From: Lachnospiraceae bacterium
Lineage (GTDB): Bacteria > Bacillota > Clostridia > Lachnospirales > Lachnospiraceae
Direction: 5' to 3'
Assembly: GCA_017457865.1 (NCBI GenBank)
Contig: JAFTGN010000029.1
Location: 1 to 56,338 of the forward strand
Length of the DNA: 56,338 bases
Shown here: piece by piece, positions 24,825-33,199 of the stretch
Layout of the letters: every line of letters starts with the position of its first letter
How positions within the stretch are numbered: the first letter of the stretch is position 1
Notes under the pieces: model-generated
Told to the model about the DNA's origin: nothing
Seen by the model: only the letters and a program-made list of their open reading frames with translations
Databases searched by the model: none
Made by a program: the position numbers and the translations under genes

Positions 24825-26870
24825 ATGAAAGCTGAATGGACAGGCTTCACAGGCGGTAAGTGGGAGAAGGAGATCAACGTAAGAGATTTCATCCAGAAGA
24901 ACTATACTCCATACGATGGAGATGCAAGCTTCCTGGCAGGTCCTACTGAAGCAACAAAGGCACTGTGGGAGCAGGTGATGGATTTATCTGCACAGGAGAG
25001 AGAACATGGCGGTGTTCTGGATATGGATACCAAGATTATCTCTACCATTACTTCTCATGGTCCTGGTTATCTGAATAAGGATCTGGAGACGATCGTAGGA
25101 TTCCAGACAGATAAGCCTTTTAAGCGCGCACTGATGCCTTATGGTGGTATCCGTATGGCAACTCAGGCATGCTCTGACAATGGCTACACAGTAGATCCTG
25201 AGGTGGTTGAGATTTTCACAAAGCATAGAAAGACACACAATCAGGGTGTATTCGATGCTTACACACCAGAGATGAGAGCATGCAGATCTTCCCATGTCAT
25301 CACAGGTCTTCCGGATGCTTATGGACGTGGACGTATCATCGGTGACTATCGTCGTGTGGCCCTGTACGGTGTAGACAGACTGATCGAGGATAAGCAGGCA
25401 CAGAAGGATGCCACTCCGATCATTATGACCGAGGATGTGATCCGTGCAAGAGAAGAGTTCTCTGAGCAGATCAATGCATTAAAGGATCTGGCAAAGATGG
25501 CAGCTTCTTATGGATATGATATCTCCAAGCCTGCAAAGAACGTACAGGAAGCAATTCAGTTCACCTACTTTGGTTATCTGGCTGCTGTAAAGGAACAGAA
25601 TGGTGCAGCAATGTCTCTGGGACGTACTTCTACTTTCATTGACATTTATGCAGAGCGTGACCTTGCAAATGGTACCTTTACAGAGGAACAGATTCAGGAG
25701 TTTATCGACCACTTTATTATGAAGCTGCGTCTGGTGAAGTTTGCACGTACTCCAGAGTACAATGCACTGTTCTCCGGTGACCCACAGTGGGTAACAGAGT
25801 CTATCGGTGGTGTAGGTGTGGATGGTCGTCATATGGTAACCAAGATGTCCTTCCGTTATCTGCATACCTTAGAGAATCTGGGTACTGCTCCGGAACCAAA
25901 CCTGACCGTTCTGTGGTCTACCAGACTGCCAATCGGATTTAAGTCTTACTGTGCAAAGATCTCCATCAATACCTCTTCTGTTCAGTATGAGAACGATGAC
26001 CTGATGAGAGTAACACATGGTGATGACTATGCCATTGCATGCTGTGTATCTTCCATGAGAGTTGGCAAGGAGATGCAGTTCTTCGGTGCACGTGCAAATC
26101 TGGCAAAGTGCTTACTGTATGCGATCAACGGTGGTGTGGATGAGAAGTCCGGCAAGCAGGTAGGTCCAAAGTACAGACCGGTAGAGGGCGACTATCTGGA
26201 TTACGATGATGTATGGGCAAAGTACTGCGACATGATGCAGTGGTTAGCTGGTGTATATGTGAATGCACTGAACATCATTCACTATATGCATGACAAGTAC
26301 TGCTATGAGAAGATCCAGATGGCATTGCATGATGCAAATGTAAAGAGATACTTCGCAACCGGTATTGCGGGTCTGTCTGTAGTAGCAGACTCTTTATCTG
26401 CCATCAAGTATGCAAAGGTAAAGGTCATCCGCAACGAAAATGGTCTGATCACTGACTATGAGGTAGAGGGCGACTTCCCGAAATATGGTAACAATGATGA
26501 CCGTGTAGATGAGCTGGCAGTGAACCTGGTTCATACATTCATGAAGTATGTTCGTCAGAACCACTGCTACAGAAATGGTGTACCGACCACATCTATTCTG
26601 ACCATTACTTCTAATGTGGTATATGGTACTGCAACTGGTAATACACCAGATGGAAGACGTGCAGGTAAGCCATTTGCACCAGGTGCAAACCCATTACACG
26701 GCCGTGATACCAGTGGTGCAGTTGCATCTCTGTCTTCCGTTGCAAAGCTGCCATTTGATGATGCACAGGATGGTATTTCCAATACCTTCTCTATCATTCC
26801 TGGCGCACTGGGCAAGGAGACAGAAGTATTTGCAGGCGATCTGGAAATCGATCTGGATGAGGTAAAATAA
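24825..26870 (+). CDS. pflB: Formate C-acetyltransferase, catalytic chain lacking the glycyl-radical domain
   Basis: A 681-aa pyruvate formate-lyase; it converts pyruvate and CoA to acetyl-CoA and formate. The catalytic cysteine pair is C406-C407 in [17 protein letters not shown]. The family is normally ~740-760 aa and ends with a glycyl-radical loop. Here the chain stops after [17 protein letters not shown] and a short acidic tail, just where the linker to the glycyl domain begins. The missing domain is encoded separately at 27171-27410. The ATG has TAGGAGGTAG upstream. Codon use is that of a highly expressed gene. Confidence 0.95.
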   Translation: MKAEWTGFTGGKWEKEINVRDFIQKNYTPYDGDASFLAGPTEATKALWEQVMDLSAQEREHGGVLDMDTKIISTITSHGPGYLNKDLETIVGFQTDKPFKRALMPYGGIRMATQACSDNGYTVDPEVVEIFTKHRKTHNQGVFDAYTPEMRACRSSHVITGLPDAYGRGRIIGDYRRVALYGVDRLIEDKQAQKDATPIIMTEDVIRAREEFSEQINALKDLAKMAASYGYDISKPAKNVQEAIQFTYFGYLAAVKEQNGAAMSLGRTSTFIDIYAERDLANGTFTEEQIQEFIDHFIMKLRLVKFARTPEYNALFSGDPQWVTESIGGVGVDGRHMVTKMSFRYLHTLENLGTAPEPNLTVLWSTRLPIGFKSYCAKISINTSSVQYENDDLMRVTHGDDYAIACCVSSMRVGKEMQFFGARANLAKCLLYAINGGVDEKSGKQVGPKYRPVEGDYLDYDDVWAKYCDMMQWLAGVYVNALNIIHYMHDKYCYEKIQMALHDANVKRYFATGIAGLSVVADSLSAIKYAKVKVIRNENGLITDYEVEGDFPKYGNNDDRVDELAVNLVHTFMKYVRQNHCYRNGVPTTSILTITSNVVYGTATGNTPDGRRAGKPFAPGANPLHGRDTSGAVASLSSVAKLPFDDAQDGISNTFSIIPGALGKETEVFAGDLEIDLDEVK

Positions 26871-26936
26871 TTTTTCGTAATTGTTTTGTATTTTCACAGT
26901 TACAATCGTTCTTCTGAACGGAAAGGGGTGATTCCC

Positions 26937-27146
26937 ATGGACGAAAATCAGCAGAAGATTGATGAAATCGTAGCCATGCTGGATGGCTTTATGTCAGACG
27001 GCGGTGGTCATATGAACATCACAGAAGATACATTGTCAGATGCAGAAAAGCAGGTGACCACGTTGGGGTGCTTAGACTGTGCAGCAGGTGATCTGGCATG
27101 TGCAGTGCCGACTCTGCATCAGGGCATTGATGACGAAGAAGAATAA
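26937..27146 (+). CDS. Degenerate paralog of the glycyl-radical domain with Cys motif
   Basis: A 69-aa protein between the two pfl chains. Its N-terminus (DEIVAMLDGFMSDGGGHMNI) matches that of the downstream glycyl-radical chain ([20 protein letters not shown]), and DTLSDA matches ETLLDA. The radical loop RVSGYAV is absent. Instead there is GCLDCAAGDLACAV, with a C-x-x-C and a third Cys, and an acidic tail. The ATG at 26937 has a GAAAGGGG site. It probably arose by duplication of the glycyl domain and may bind a metal or act as redox partner or regulator. This is inference. Confidence 0.75.
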   Translation: MDENQQKIDEIVAMLDGFMSDGGGHMNITEDTLSDAEKQVTTLGCLDCAAGDLACAVPTLHQGIDDEEE

Positions 27147-27170
27147 AAAGTTTTAAAGGAGGATATGAGA

Positions 27171-27410
27171 ATGGCAAGCGAAGCTCAGGTTCAGAACCTT
27201 GTAAATATGTTAGATGGTTATGTGGAAAAAGGCGGACATCATCTGAATGTCAACGTATTCAACAGAGAGACTCTGTTAGATGCACAGGCGCATCCGGAGA
27301 AGTATCCACAGTTGACCATCCGTGTATCCGGTTATGCTGTAAACTTTATCAAGTTGACCAAGCAGCAGCAGGATGACGTGATCTCCAGAACATTCCATGA
27401 GAATATGTAA
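27171..27410 (+). CDS. grcA: Stand-alone glycyl-radical chain of pyruvate formate-lyase (GrcA-like)
   Basis: A 79-aa protein equal to the C-terminal domain of Pfl[19 protein letters not shown], then [18 protein letters not shown] with the radical glycine, then the [10 protein letters not shown] end. It resembles E. coli YfiD/GrcA, which rescues oxygen-damaged PFL, but here the main chain lacks its own copy, so this would be an essential subunit. AAAGGAGG lies 8 nt before the ATG at 27171. An earlier ATG at 27165 is too close to it. Confidence 0.92.
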   Translation: MASEAQVQNLVNMLDGYVEKGGHHLNVNVFNRETLLDAQAHPEKYPQLTIRVSGYAVNFIKLTKQQQDDVISRTFHENM

Positions 27411-27481
27411 TGAAGTGGGAACTGGTGTCACATTCCTGTGAGTCGGAACCGACAGGAGAGAATCCAGTAAACGTATAACAG

Positions 27482-27520
27482 AGCTGCTGCAGGGGTATTC
27501 TATTCTTGCAGCAGCTTTTT
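27482..27520 (+). terminator. Intra-operon terminator between grcA and pflA
   Basis: AGCTGCTGCA pairs with TGCAGCAGCT and is followed by five T. It would give more pfl subunit transcript than activase. A second small inverted repeat (GTCGG/CCGAC, within CCTGT..ACAGG) lies just upstream at about 27436-27457. Confidence 0.75.
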
Positions 27521-27538
27521 GTATAAGAGGAGAAACAT

Positions 27539-28300
27539 ATGATTGGAAAGATACATTCACTGGAAAGTTTCGGGACAGTAGACGGACCGGGGACCCGGTT
27601 TGTAGTCTTTGTCAAAGGATGTCCCATGCGCTGTCAGTATTGTCATAACCCGGATACCTGGGAGATGACAGGAGCGAAGGAGATGACCGTAGAGGAGATT
27701 CTTGCCAAGTACGAGTCTACAAAAGAGTTTTATCGCAACGGTGGTCTGACGGTAACCGGCGGAGAGCCGCTGGTACAGATTGATTTCGTGACAGAACTGT
27801 TTGAGCAGGCGGCAGGGAAGGGCATTCATACCTGTCTGGATACATCCGGCATTATGTTCCGCCCGGAGGATCCTGTTTTGATGGAGAAGTATGACAGGCT
27901 GATGCAGGTAACCAGTCTGGTCATGCTGGATATCAAGCACATTGATGACGCAGAGCATCGCAAGCTGACCGGACAGCCCAATGGCAACATTCTGGCATTT
28001 GCCCGGTATCTGAATGAGAAGCAGGTGCCTATGTGGATTCGCCATGTGGTGGTGCCGGGAATTACGGATAAAGAAGAATATCTGGTGCGTCTGGGTGAAT
28101 TTATGGCAGAACTGGACAATGTGAAGGCACTGGATGTACTGCCTTATCATACGATGGGGATTGTGAAATACGAAAACCTGGGAATGGAGTATCCATTGAA
28201 GGGCGTACCGCCGTTAAGTAAGGAAGAGGCCATCAAGGCAAGGAATACTATCCTGCGGGCATACAAGGTACATCACGTGAAAAAGACATCCGAAAAGTAA
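27539..28300 (+). CDS. pflA: Pyruvate formate-lyase activating enzyme
   Basis: A 253-aa radical SAM enzyme. The cluster motif C28-x3-C32-x2-C35 is in GCPMRCQYCHNPDTW, and the SAM-binding GGEP follows. It abstracts hydrogen from the glycine of the glycyl-radical subunit. Here it would have to act on the separate GrcA-like chain, alone or docked on PflB. GAGGAG precedes the ATG. It lies downstream of a partial terminator, as expected for a catalytic activase needed in low amounts. Confidence 0.96.
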   Translation: MIGKIHSLESFGTVDGPGTRFVVFVKGCPMRCQYCHNPDTWEMTGAKEMTVEEILAKYESTKEFYRNGGLTVTGGEPLVQIDFVTELFEQAAGKGIHTCLDTSGIMFRPEDPVLMEKYDRLMQVTSLVMLDIKHIDDAEHRKLTGQPNGNILAFARYLNEKQVPMWIRHVVVPGITDKEEYLVRLGEFMAELDNVKALDVLPYHTMGIVKYENLGMEYPLKGVPPLSKEEAIKARNTILRAYKVHHVKKTSEK

Positions 28301-28424
28301 TGCGCCATATGGATTTTGGTATAACTGTAAAGATATCGAATAGTTATAGTTAGATAAAAATTACCATAGATAGAATTTTCTAACAAATTTGCGAAAAAAG
28401 GTGGAGTATTACAAAATTTTCTAC

Positions 28425-28453
28425 TTGCAATACAGAGATGTATGTATTAAAAT
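28425..28453 (+). promoter_or_regulatory. Promoter of the ferredoxin gene
   Basis: TTGCAA (28425-28430) and TAAAAT (28448-28453), with 17-nt spacing, about 90 nt before the start. The rest of 28301-28545 is AT-rich and without a gene. Confidence 0.6.
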
Positions 28454-28545
28454 AAGACTGTGGAAACGTATTCCTGCTAAGAATTGAATAGATTTTTGGC
28501 GGGACATGTATTTTTTCTAATTTTATTTAATAGGAGGAAAAAACA

Positions 28546-28713
28546 ATGGCATATAAGATTACAGATGCATGTCTTTCCTGCGGAAGCTGCGCAGATGCAT
28601 GTCCAGTGGGAGCAATTGCTGAGGGAGATGGAAAGTATGAAATTGATGAGACCGCATGCTTAGAGTGTGGTGCTTGTGCTGCTACATGTCCAGTAGAGGC
28701 CATCGAAGAGTAA
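28546..28713 (+). CDS. 2[4Fe-4S] ferredoxin
   Basis: A 55-aa clostridial-type ferredoxin with two classical cluster motifs: CLSCGSCADACP and CLECGACAATCP. It is a low-potential electron carrier for hydrogenase, pyruvate:ferredoxin and Rnf-type reactions. TAGGAGG lies 8 nt before the ATG. The gene has its own promoter and terminator and sits next to the formate-producing locus. The length is normal for the family. Confidence 0.96.
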   Translation: MAYKITDACLSCGSCADACPVGAIAEGDGKYEIDETACLECGACAATCPVEAIEE

Positions 28714-28749
28714 TACATACGCAACAATGATTTTATTGTAGTAAACAGA

Positions 28750-28784
28750 AACAGGGTTTTCCGTTATGGAGAACCCTGTTTTTT
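28750..28784. terminator. Terminator after ferredoxin
   Basis: AACAGGGTT pairs with AACCCTGTT and is followed by TTTTTT. A convergent MerR gene ends 16 nt away; it may be used from both sides. Confidence 0.85.
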
Positions 28785-28799
28785 AGAATGGTGTGCAGA

Positions 28800-29513
28800 T
28801 CAAAGTTCGGTTTCGGTTTCCTGTTTTTTTCTCATCTTTCTGCCCAGCCGTCTTTTGGGCTCCACACGGGCAGCTGCAGCTTCTCGATGAGCAGACAGTG
28901 CTGCATCAATGCGACGAAAATGGTCTTCCTGCATTTCTTCTAATTGACGCATATTGTAATTGATTTCTTTTAGCATGCGATCAGAGATGCGATGCTCCAG
29001 TTCATCAAAAAACCAGTCGTGGTTTTTCTGTAGGGCATTTGACAGGATTTCTGTCATAATGGTCTGAAACTGTATGAGTTTTGGGTTTTCCACAGGAGCT
29101 GTGGGAGCAGAAGCAGTGGAAAGGGTTGGCATGGGGACGATATTGTCTGCAGGAACGGTGGGTTCAGCAGATTCGTTTTGTAATATGGGAGCATATGCGT
29201 CTTTTTTCTCTGTGTCCGTTTCGAGTGCTTGTCGGTTCATTTCTTCTGACAAAATAGAGAGCAGACGTAATTCATCGTCGTTCATATCTTTGATTCTGGG
29301 AAGCAGCATTTTTATGGCCTTTAACTGATAACCGCTTTCTTTCAACTGCCGCACCTGCCTGAAAATATGTATGTATTCGTCTGTGTAATAGCGATGTCCC
29401 ATTTCATTGCGGGGAATGTCCAGTTCCAGTTCTTCTTCCCAGTAACGAAGTACATGCGCCTCCACATTTACCTTTCTGGCGGCATCTGATATCATATAGC
29501 GTGGTTCCTCCAT
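28800..29513 (-). CDS. MerR-family transcriptional regulator
   Basis: A 237-aa protein. A MerR-type winged helix spans about residues 5-75 (ISDAARKVNVEAHVLRYWEE, then HRYYTDEYIHIFRQVRQLKE). The middle is Ala/Pro-rich low-complexity sequence, and about residues 150-215 form a helical coiled coil, with a basic KRRLGRKMRKK tail. No effector-binding cysteines are seen. Clostridial proteins of this layout are uncharacterised. It is convergent with ferredoxin and divergent from the DEAD-box helicase. A GAGGAA site precedes the start. Confidence 0.85.
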   Translation of the reverse strand: MEEPRYMISDAARKVNVEAHVLRYWEEELELDIPRNEMGHRYYTDEYIHIFRQVRQLKESGYQLKAIKMLLPRIKDMNDDELRLLSILSEEMNRQALETDTEKKDAYAPILQNESAEPTVPADNIVPMPTLSTASAPTAPVENPKLIQFQTIMTEILSNALQKNHDWFFDELEHRISDRMLKEINYNMRQLEEMQEDHFRRIDAALSAHREAAAARVEPKRRLGRKMRKKQETETEL

Positions 29514-29713
29514 TTCGTTCCTCCAATCTGAAGCGTTTGAACAGCAATTGTGACGCTTCTACACAAACAGTGATTTGCATATAGGACAATTATAAAAGGG
29601 AAAAGGAAAGAATGCACGAAAAAGGAATCGACGGATTCTTTTGGATTTGGATAGAATTAGACAAGGTTTCAGCCTTTCCGAAACAGGAGAACGAAAAGGT
29701 TTTTGAAAACTAA

Positions 29714-29742
29714 TTGACGAAATGAAGCTGAACTGTTACAAT
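29714..29742 (+). promoter_or_regulatory. Promoter of the DEAD-box helicase gene
   Basis: TTGACG (29714-29719) and TACAAT (29737-29742) with 17-nt spacing. Confidence 0.65.
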
Positions 29743-29795
29743 AGATATTTAGTGTCCTTGTGAAAAAATAGACAAACAGAAGGGCAATAGGAAAA

Positions 29796-31499
29796 ATGAA
29801 TGGTATCAATATTTTAGAATCGAGGATGAGAATGGAAACGATGAGATTTGAAGATATGCAGCTGCGGGAAGAAATTCTGCGTGCGGTAAGTGACATGGGC
29901 TTTGAGGAGGCATCTCCCATACAAACCCAGGCAATTCCGTTACAAATGGAAGGCCGGGATATGATCGGGCAGGCACAAACCGGTACAGGAAAGACGGCAG
30001 CATTCGGTATCCCTTTGTTGCAAAAGATTGACCCTGACAACAAAAAGAGTCAGGCAGTGATTTTGTGTCCAACCAGAGAACTGGCCATTCAGGTGGCAGA
30101 GGAAATCCGGAAACTGGCAAAGTATCTGCATGGCATTAAGGTACTGCCTATTTATGGAGGACAGGATATTGGAACCCAGATTCGGTCCTTAAAGGGTGGT
30201 GTGCAGGTCATCGTAGGAACTCCGGGACGTGTAATGGATCATATGCGCCGCCATACTTTAAAACTGGAAACGGTGGAGACGGTGGTACTGGATGAAGCAG
30301 ATGAAATGTTGGATATGGGTTTTCTGGAAGATATTGAGACTATTTTAGAGGCCGCACCGGAGGAACGGCAGACGGTAATGTTTTCTGCTACTATGCCGGA
30401 AGAAATCCGCCGGATTGCAGAGCAGTTTCAGAAAGAGCCAGAGTTGGTGCGCGTACTGAAAAAGGAATTGACGGTACCTGCCATCGAGCAGTATTATTAC
30501 ATGGTAAAGCCAAAGGATAAATTGGAGGTGTTGTGTCGTCTGTTAGACATGTACAGTCCAAAGTTGTCTCTTGTATTCTGCAATACCAAAAAACAGGTGG
30601 ATGATCTGGTAGTAGGCTTACAGGGCAGAGGGTATTTTGCAGAGGGACTTCACGGAGATTTGAAACAGAATTTACGGGATCGTGTCATGCATGGATTCAG
30701 AAATGGAAATACGGACATTCTGGTGGCTACAGACGTGGCGGCCAGAGGTATTGATGTGGATGATGTGGAAGCCGTATTTAATTTTGACATTCCTCAGGAT
30801 GAGGAGTACTATGTACATCGAATCGGACGTACCGGGCGTGCCGGCAGAGATGGTCTGGCATTTTCCTTCGTGGTAGGAAGAGAAATTTATAAATTGAAAG
30901 ACATTCAACGGTATTGTAAGACAAAGATTCAGGAGCGGCCGATTCCATCTATGAAGGATGTGAGTAAGATTAAGGTAGAAGGATTGCTGAATCGAATGGA
31001 CGAAGTGATTGCGCAGGAGGATTTGAGCCGTTTTGTGGATGCCATTGAGACCAAGATGGAGAGCACCGATTATTCTACCCTGGAACTGGCAGCTGCTTTG
31101 ATGAAGATGTCTATTGGAGATGAAGGTGAGGAAATTGACGAGACACCGTATGCTTCCTTTGGCAGAGACAGAAGAGACAGTGGTCGTCGTAGAAAAGGGG
31201 ATGAGGACTTCAGAGAGGGCAGAAGAAGACGAGACAGAGGAGAAAACAGTCACCAGCCGGAAGACGGTATGGTGCGTATGTTTCTGAACATTGGTCGAAA
31301 TATGGGCATTCGACCAAGTGATGTGGTAGGGGCAGTGGCCGGAGAGTCCGGTATTACCGGCAAACATATCGGACATATTGATATTTATGACCGATATACT
31401 TTTTTTGAAATACCGGAAGGTACTGTCCGGAAGGTACTAAAGGGAATGAAGAACAGTAAAATCAAAGGTAAAACTGTAAATGTAGAAATTGCAAACTGA
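29796..31499 (+). CDS. DEAD-box RNA helicase (DeaD/CshA type)
   Basis: A 567-aa ATP-dependent RNA helicase. The Q motif is present, motif I is AQTGTGKT (K66), motif Ia is PTRELA, motif II is DEAD (166-169), motif III is SAT, and HRIGRTGRAG is motif VI. After an Arg/Asp-rich linker, a C-terminal DbpA-type RNA-binding domain (MVRMFLNIGRNMGIRPSDVV onward) closes the protein. It is typical of ribosome-assembly or cold-shock helicases. ATGs at 29826, 29832 and 29841 are alternative starts; family N-termini usually begin near METMRFEDM (29832). Confidence 0.93.
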   Translation: MNGINILESRMRMETMRFEDMQLREEILRAVSDMGFEEASPIQTQAIPLQMEGRDMIGQAQTGTGKTAAFGIPLLQKIDPDNKKSQAVILCPTRELAIQVAEEIRKLAKYLHGIKVLPIYGGQDIGTQIRSLKGGVQVIVGTPGRVMDHMRRHTLKLETVETVVLDEADEMLDMGFLEDIETILEAAPEERQTVMFSATMPEEIRRIAEQFQKEPELVRVLKKELTVPAIEQYYYMVKPKDKLEVLCRLLDMYSPKLSLVFCNTKKQVDDLVVGLQGRGYFAEGLHGDLKQNLRDRVMHGFRNGNTDILVATDVAARGIDVDDVEAVFNFDIPQDEEYYVHRIGRTGRAGRDGLAFSFVVGREIYKLKDIQRYCKTKIQERPIPSMKDVSKIKVEGLLNRMDEVIAQEDLSRFVDAIETKMESTDYSTLELAAALMKMSIGDEGEEIDETPYASFGRDRRDSGRRRKGDEDFREGRRRRDRGENSHQPEDGMVRMFLNIGRNMGIRPSDVVGAVAGESGITGKHIGHIDIYDRYTFFEIPEGTVRKVLKGMKNSKIKGKTVNVEIAN

Positions 31500-31654
31500 A
31501 AAAGAATTTTTGTGAAAAATTTCATCAAGAAAAATGCGAAATAAATCAAAATAAGGATTCTCTTTTCGAGAATTCTATGGTATGATGAAGAATGATGATT
31601 GTATGTGAATGCATATGCAGCAGATAAAGTGACAAGTTATCTTAGGAGGCATTT

Positions 31655-32242
31655 ATGAAGAATCTAATATTAGTTACATCCCCACCAGCATGCGGAAAGA
31701 CATTTATTAGCAAACAGCTGGCAAAACATATGAAGCACGTGGTATATCTGGATAAGGACACTCTGATCATATTAAGCAAGCAGATTTTTGCAGTGGCCAA
31801 TCAGGAATACAACAGAAGCTCTGACTTCTTCGAAGAGAATATTCGTGATTATGAATATCGTTGTGTAGAGGAGATCGCATTGGAAGCATTGGAGTATGCC
31901 GATAATGTGTTGATCAATGCGCCTTTCACACAGGAGATTCGGGATCGTCAGTGGGTAGAGGCTATGGAAGCACGACTGAGCAAGTTGGGTGCCAAGCTGG
32001 TGATCATTTGGGTAGTAACCGATCCTGAGGTATGTCACCAGAGAATGATTGCCCGTAATTCCGACAGAGATACATGGAAGTTGGAGAACTGGGATGAGTA
32101 CATCTCACGTATTAATTTCAATATTCCATATGACATTGTAGCACCGGGAGATGACCAGATGGAACTGAAACTGTTCTATAATTCATCCGATGCAGAATAT
32201 GAAGAATCGTTGCAGCGTATTTGCGCAGAATTGGAACCTTGA
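31655..32242 (+). CDS. Small P-loop kinase-like ATPase
   Basis: A 195-aa AAA_33/zeta-type P-loop protein. The Walker A is SPPACGKT with K15, and the usual first Gly is replaced by Ser. It resembles shikimate/gluconate kinase-like proteins of unknown substrate. A C-terminal NIPYD segment and a final acidic helix follow. It has a TTAGGAGG site, its own terminator and no operon partner. An imperfect inverted repeat (GATTCTC/GAGAATT, 31556-31574) lies upstream. Confidence 0.75.
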   Translation: MKNLILVTSPPACGKTFISKQLAKHMKHVVYLDKDTLIILSKQIFAVANQEYNRSSDFFEENIRDYEYRCVEEIALEALEYADNVLINAPFTQEIRDRQWVEAMEARLSKLGAKLVIIWVVTDPEVCHQRMIARNSDRDTWKLENWDEYISRINFNIPYDIVAPGDDQMELKLFYNSSDAEYEESLQRICAELEP

Positions 32243-32247
32243 TTTGA

Positions 32248-32277
32248 GAACCCCTTCTGATATGAGAAGGGGTTTTT
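32248..32277 (+). terminator. Terminator after the P-loop gene
   Basis: AACCCCTTCT pairs with AGAAGGGGTT and is followed by TTTTT-like sequence. Confidence 0.85.
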
Positions 32278-32296
32278 ATGTATGATGAACAGTTTG

Positions 32297-32389
32297 TCAC
32301 GATTCACTGGGCAATATTTTGCGAAGGGTTTACAAGGCAGAACCTAAGCTGCTCATATAAAAACACAAACGACGGAGTCGATTTGGAAA
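32297..32389 (+). repeat. R2 dispersed repeat, copy a
   Basis: Shares GATTCA-TGG-like start, GGCAATATTTTGCGAAGG and AACACAAACGACGGAGTCGA with the copy at 55761. The left end is GTCACGATTC. The right inverted end is not obvious, so the copy may be truncated. It lies in the 318-nt gap before the NfeD-like gene, which holds no gene. Confidence 0.7.
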
Positions 32390-32560
32390 GAGAAGGAAGA
32401 ATGTATCCCATGCTGGAATGATTGGAATACAAAACAGGTATGTAAGAATTTTGTAATGGTCAACAGGAAAGAAATATTGTACAATCAAATTACCGCAGAT
32501 ACAAAAGAATGTAGAGGATTGTGGAACATTCTGACGATCTGCCAAATGGAGGGACATCAT

Positions 32561-33193
32561 ATGGAGAAAGTATATTTTATCTGTATGCTGATTGGGTTTC
32601 TGGTGCCTCTGTTTTTACTGTTGTTTGGAAGTGTACTGCATGTGTTGAATGGCATTGAGAATGTATTCAGTGGACTGTTCGACGGCATTGACGGAGGACT
32701 GGATGTGGACATAGGAGACACTTGTGTGTCCCTGTTACCCTTTTCTGTGCACAGCATCAGCGGTGCACTGCTGACCTTTGGGGTGGTAGGTCAGTTGATT
32801 TACAACGGGTCCAACCTGCTGCTTGCCAATGTCATTGCAGCAGTCAGCGGTTATGTGATTGCAGTCATGATCCAGAGTCTGATTCGCAGACTGAAAAAGG
32901 AGGAGCACACCACATATGCAACAAAAGAACTCCTTTTATTTGAGGCGGAGGTGATCAATACCATTGTAGAAGGAGGGTATGGTTCTATTTGTATCCGGAC
33001 ACCGGATGGTGTCAGCCGCACCTATCCGGCCAAGGCGGCAGAGAAGACTCTCAGACTTGCTGCACGGACAGCGGTCAGGGTCGTGCGCTTTGAGGGAAAT
33101 GTGGCAATCGTGGAGGAAGAAGTGCCTGTCAGCAAATACCAGGCGGCAGAATCAAACCTGGAAACGCAGGAGACAGAGCAGAAAGGAGTGTAA
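32561..33193 (+). CDS. NfeD/YuaF-like membrane protein
   Basis: A 210-aa protein. Hydrophobic segments lie at about residues 4-27, 65-85 and 88-108. A C-terminal OB-fold-like domain (about 125-195, AEVINTIVEGGYGSICIRTP) is typical of NfeD-family partners of flotillins. The ATG at 32561 has a TGGAGGG site. The flotillin gene starts 7 nt after its stop, as in the Bacillus yuaF-floT pair. Role: organisation of membrane microdomains. Confidence 0.82.
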   Translation: MEKVYFICMLIGFLVPLFLLLFGSVLHVLNGIENVFSGLFDGIDGGLDVDIGDTCVSLLPFSVHSISGALLTFGVVGQLIYNGSNLLLANVIAAVSGYVIAVMIQSLIRRLKKEEHTTYATKELLLFEAEVINTIVEGGYGSICIRTPDGVSRTYPAKAAEKTLRLAARTAVRVVRFEGNVAIVEEEVPVSKYQAAESNLETQETEQKGV

Positions 33194-33199
33194 CGGGGT

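Noticed and set aside
26800-27410. Frameshift or sequencing error splitting a normal pflB
   Set aside because: The split falls at the domain linker, a third ORF lies between, and both small ORFs have their own RBS and intact coding. A simple frameshift would not give this layout.
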